From the NCBI GenBank assembly GCA_942492055.1, contig CALODP010000015.1, positions 62,001 through 126,000 on the forward strand: a stretch of DNA of 64,000 nt. The letters run 5' to 3'. Source of the stretch: CALODP01 sp942492055 (GTDB lineage: Bacteria > Bacteroidota > Ignavibacteria > Ignavibacteriales > Melioribacteraceae). The position numbers and the translations under genes were made by a program. Within the stretch, counting starts at the first letter, position 1, and the number at the start of each line of letters is the position of its first letter. Positions 63,719 to 64,000 of this stretch are shown piece by piece. The notes beneath the pieces are model-generated. The model was not told the DNA's origin. It ran no database searches and saw nothing but the letters and a program-made list of their open reading frames with translations.

Positions 63719-63719
63719 A

Positions 63720-64000
63720 ATGAATAATGAAGAGCATAATGGAAAAGAGGTTGATGAGGTTGTTTTATTGACTTGGCTCGAAGAATGGTATACAAACAAT
63801 TGTAATGGAGATTGGGAACATTCTTATGGAATTACAATTGAGAGTACTGATAATCCGGGATGGTGTATTACAATTGATTTATCAGAAACTGATCTTCGGG
63901 ATGAAACTTTAGATTATTCTCTTGTTGAAACAAACCAAAGCGATTGGTATGGAATAAAGATTGAAAACTCCAAATTCGTAGCTTGTGGCGATAGTAGAAA
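63720..64000 (+). CDS. Imm53-family immunity protein, 3' end cut by the window
   Basis: An ATG frame open to the right edge (93 full codons). Residues about 15-60 carry the family's hallmark: LLTWLEEWYTNNCNGDWEHS, then YGITIESTDNPGWCITIDLS, matching Imm53 immunity proteins of bacterial polymorphic toxin systems. Such proteins protect the producer against a cognate toxin in the same cell. Neither toxin nor RHS gene is visible upstream, so it may be an orphan immunity gene, or its toxin lies to the right. It begins two bases after the frameshifted Cys-rich gene and is probably co-transcribed with it. Confidence 0.85.
   Translation, partial: MNNEEHNGKEVDEVVLLTWLEEWYTNNCNGDWEHSYGITIESTDNPGWCITIDLSETDLRDETLDYSLVETNQSDWYGIKIENSKFVACGDSR

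Overview
The window reads as chromosomal DNA of a Bacteroidota/Chlorobiota-group bacterium, most likely Ignavibacteriota or a close relative. Five large secreted proteins end in a type IX secretion (T9SS) sorting domain with the NYPNPFNP motif. The window also has a PorV/PorQ-like outer-membrane protein, an atpD-atpC pair detached from the other ATP synthase genes, and a DUF2851 protein. The DNA is AT-rich and tightly packed, with many ATGA and TAATG overlaps between genes.

Layout. 1-2.9 kb: housekeeping run deoC (5' truncated by the window edge), a small HicB-like gene, trmH and aroA. 3-6.4 kb: a degenerate 21-bp tandem array, then a secreted subtilase on the minus strand. 6.9-9.6 kb: four-subunit 2-oxoacid:ferredoxin oxidoreductase. 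9.8-21.8 kb: envelope/secretion cluster of a large secreted beta-rich protein, an OB-fold T9SS cargo, a probable lipoprotein, a TonB-dependent receptor, a PorV-like protein, an NHL-propeller lipoprotein and a T9SS endonuclease/phosphatase-like cargo. 21.8-23.7 kb: atpDC. 23.9-33.4 kb: a 2063-residue glycosidase/EEP fusion, a TolB-like propeller and a T9SS cell-wall amidase. 33.4-36.5 kb: accessory zone with a frameshifted RHS tip, a TPR lipoprotein and a two-armed inverted 21-bp repeat array. 36.5-38.2 kb: DarT-DarG toxin-antitoxin pair. 38.3-59.2 kb: core genes pyrG, a TPR protein, purN, purH, mreBCD-mrdA-rodA, pyrF, a DUF2851 gene, a bifunctional-nuclease-like gene, etfBA, clpS, a divergent ychF-like gene, pepD, an acyl-CoA synthetase, tRNA-Gly and tRNA-Cys. 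59.3-64 kb: second accessory zone with small unknown genes, an intact IS256-family element inserted in another two-armed 21-bp array, an unknown helical protein right after that array, a lipoprotein, a frameshifted Cys-rich gene and the start of an Imm53 immunity gene cut by the window end.

How it fits together. The core genes describe a heterotroph using 2-oxoacid:ferredoxin and electron-transfer-flavoprotein redox routes, with rod-shaped wall synthesis and export of polymer-degrading enzymes through T9SS. The accessory zones hold conflict genes (DarTG, RHS remnant, Imm53). The least explained signal is a family of three intergenic arrays of degenerate units with a 21-bp period. Two of them are arranged as opposed arms around a centre and can be read as heptad-repeat peptides, and one directly precedes an unrecognised helical protein.
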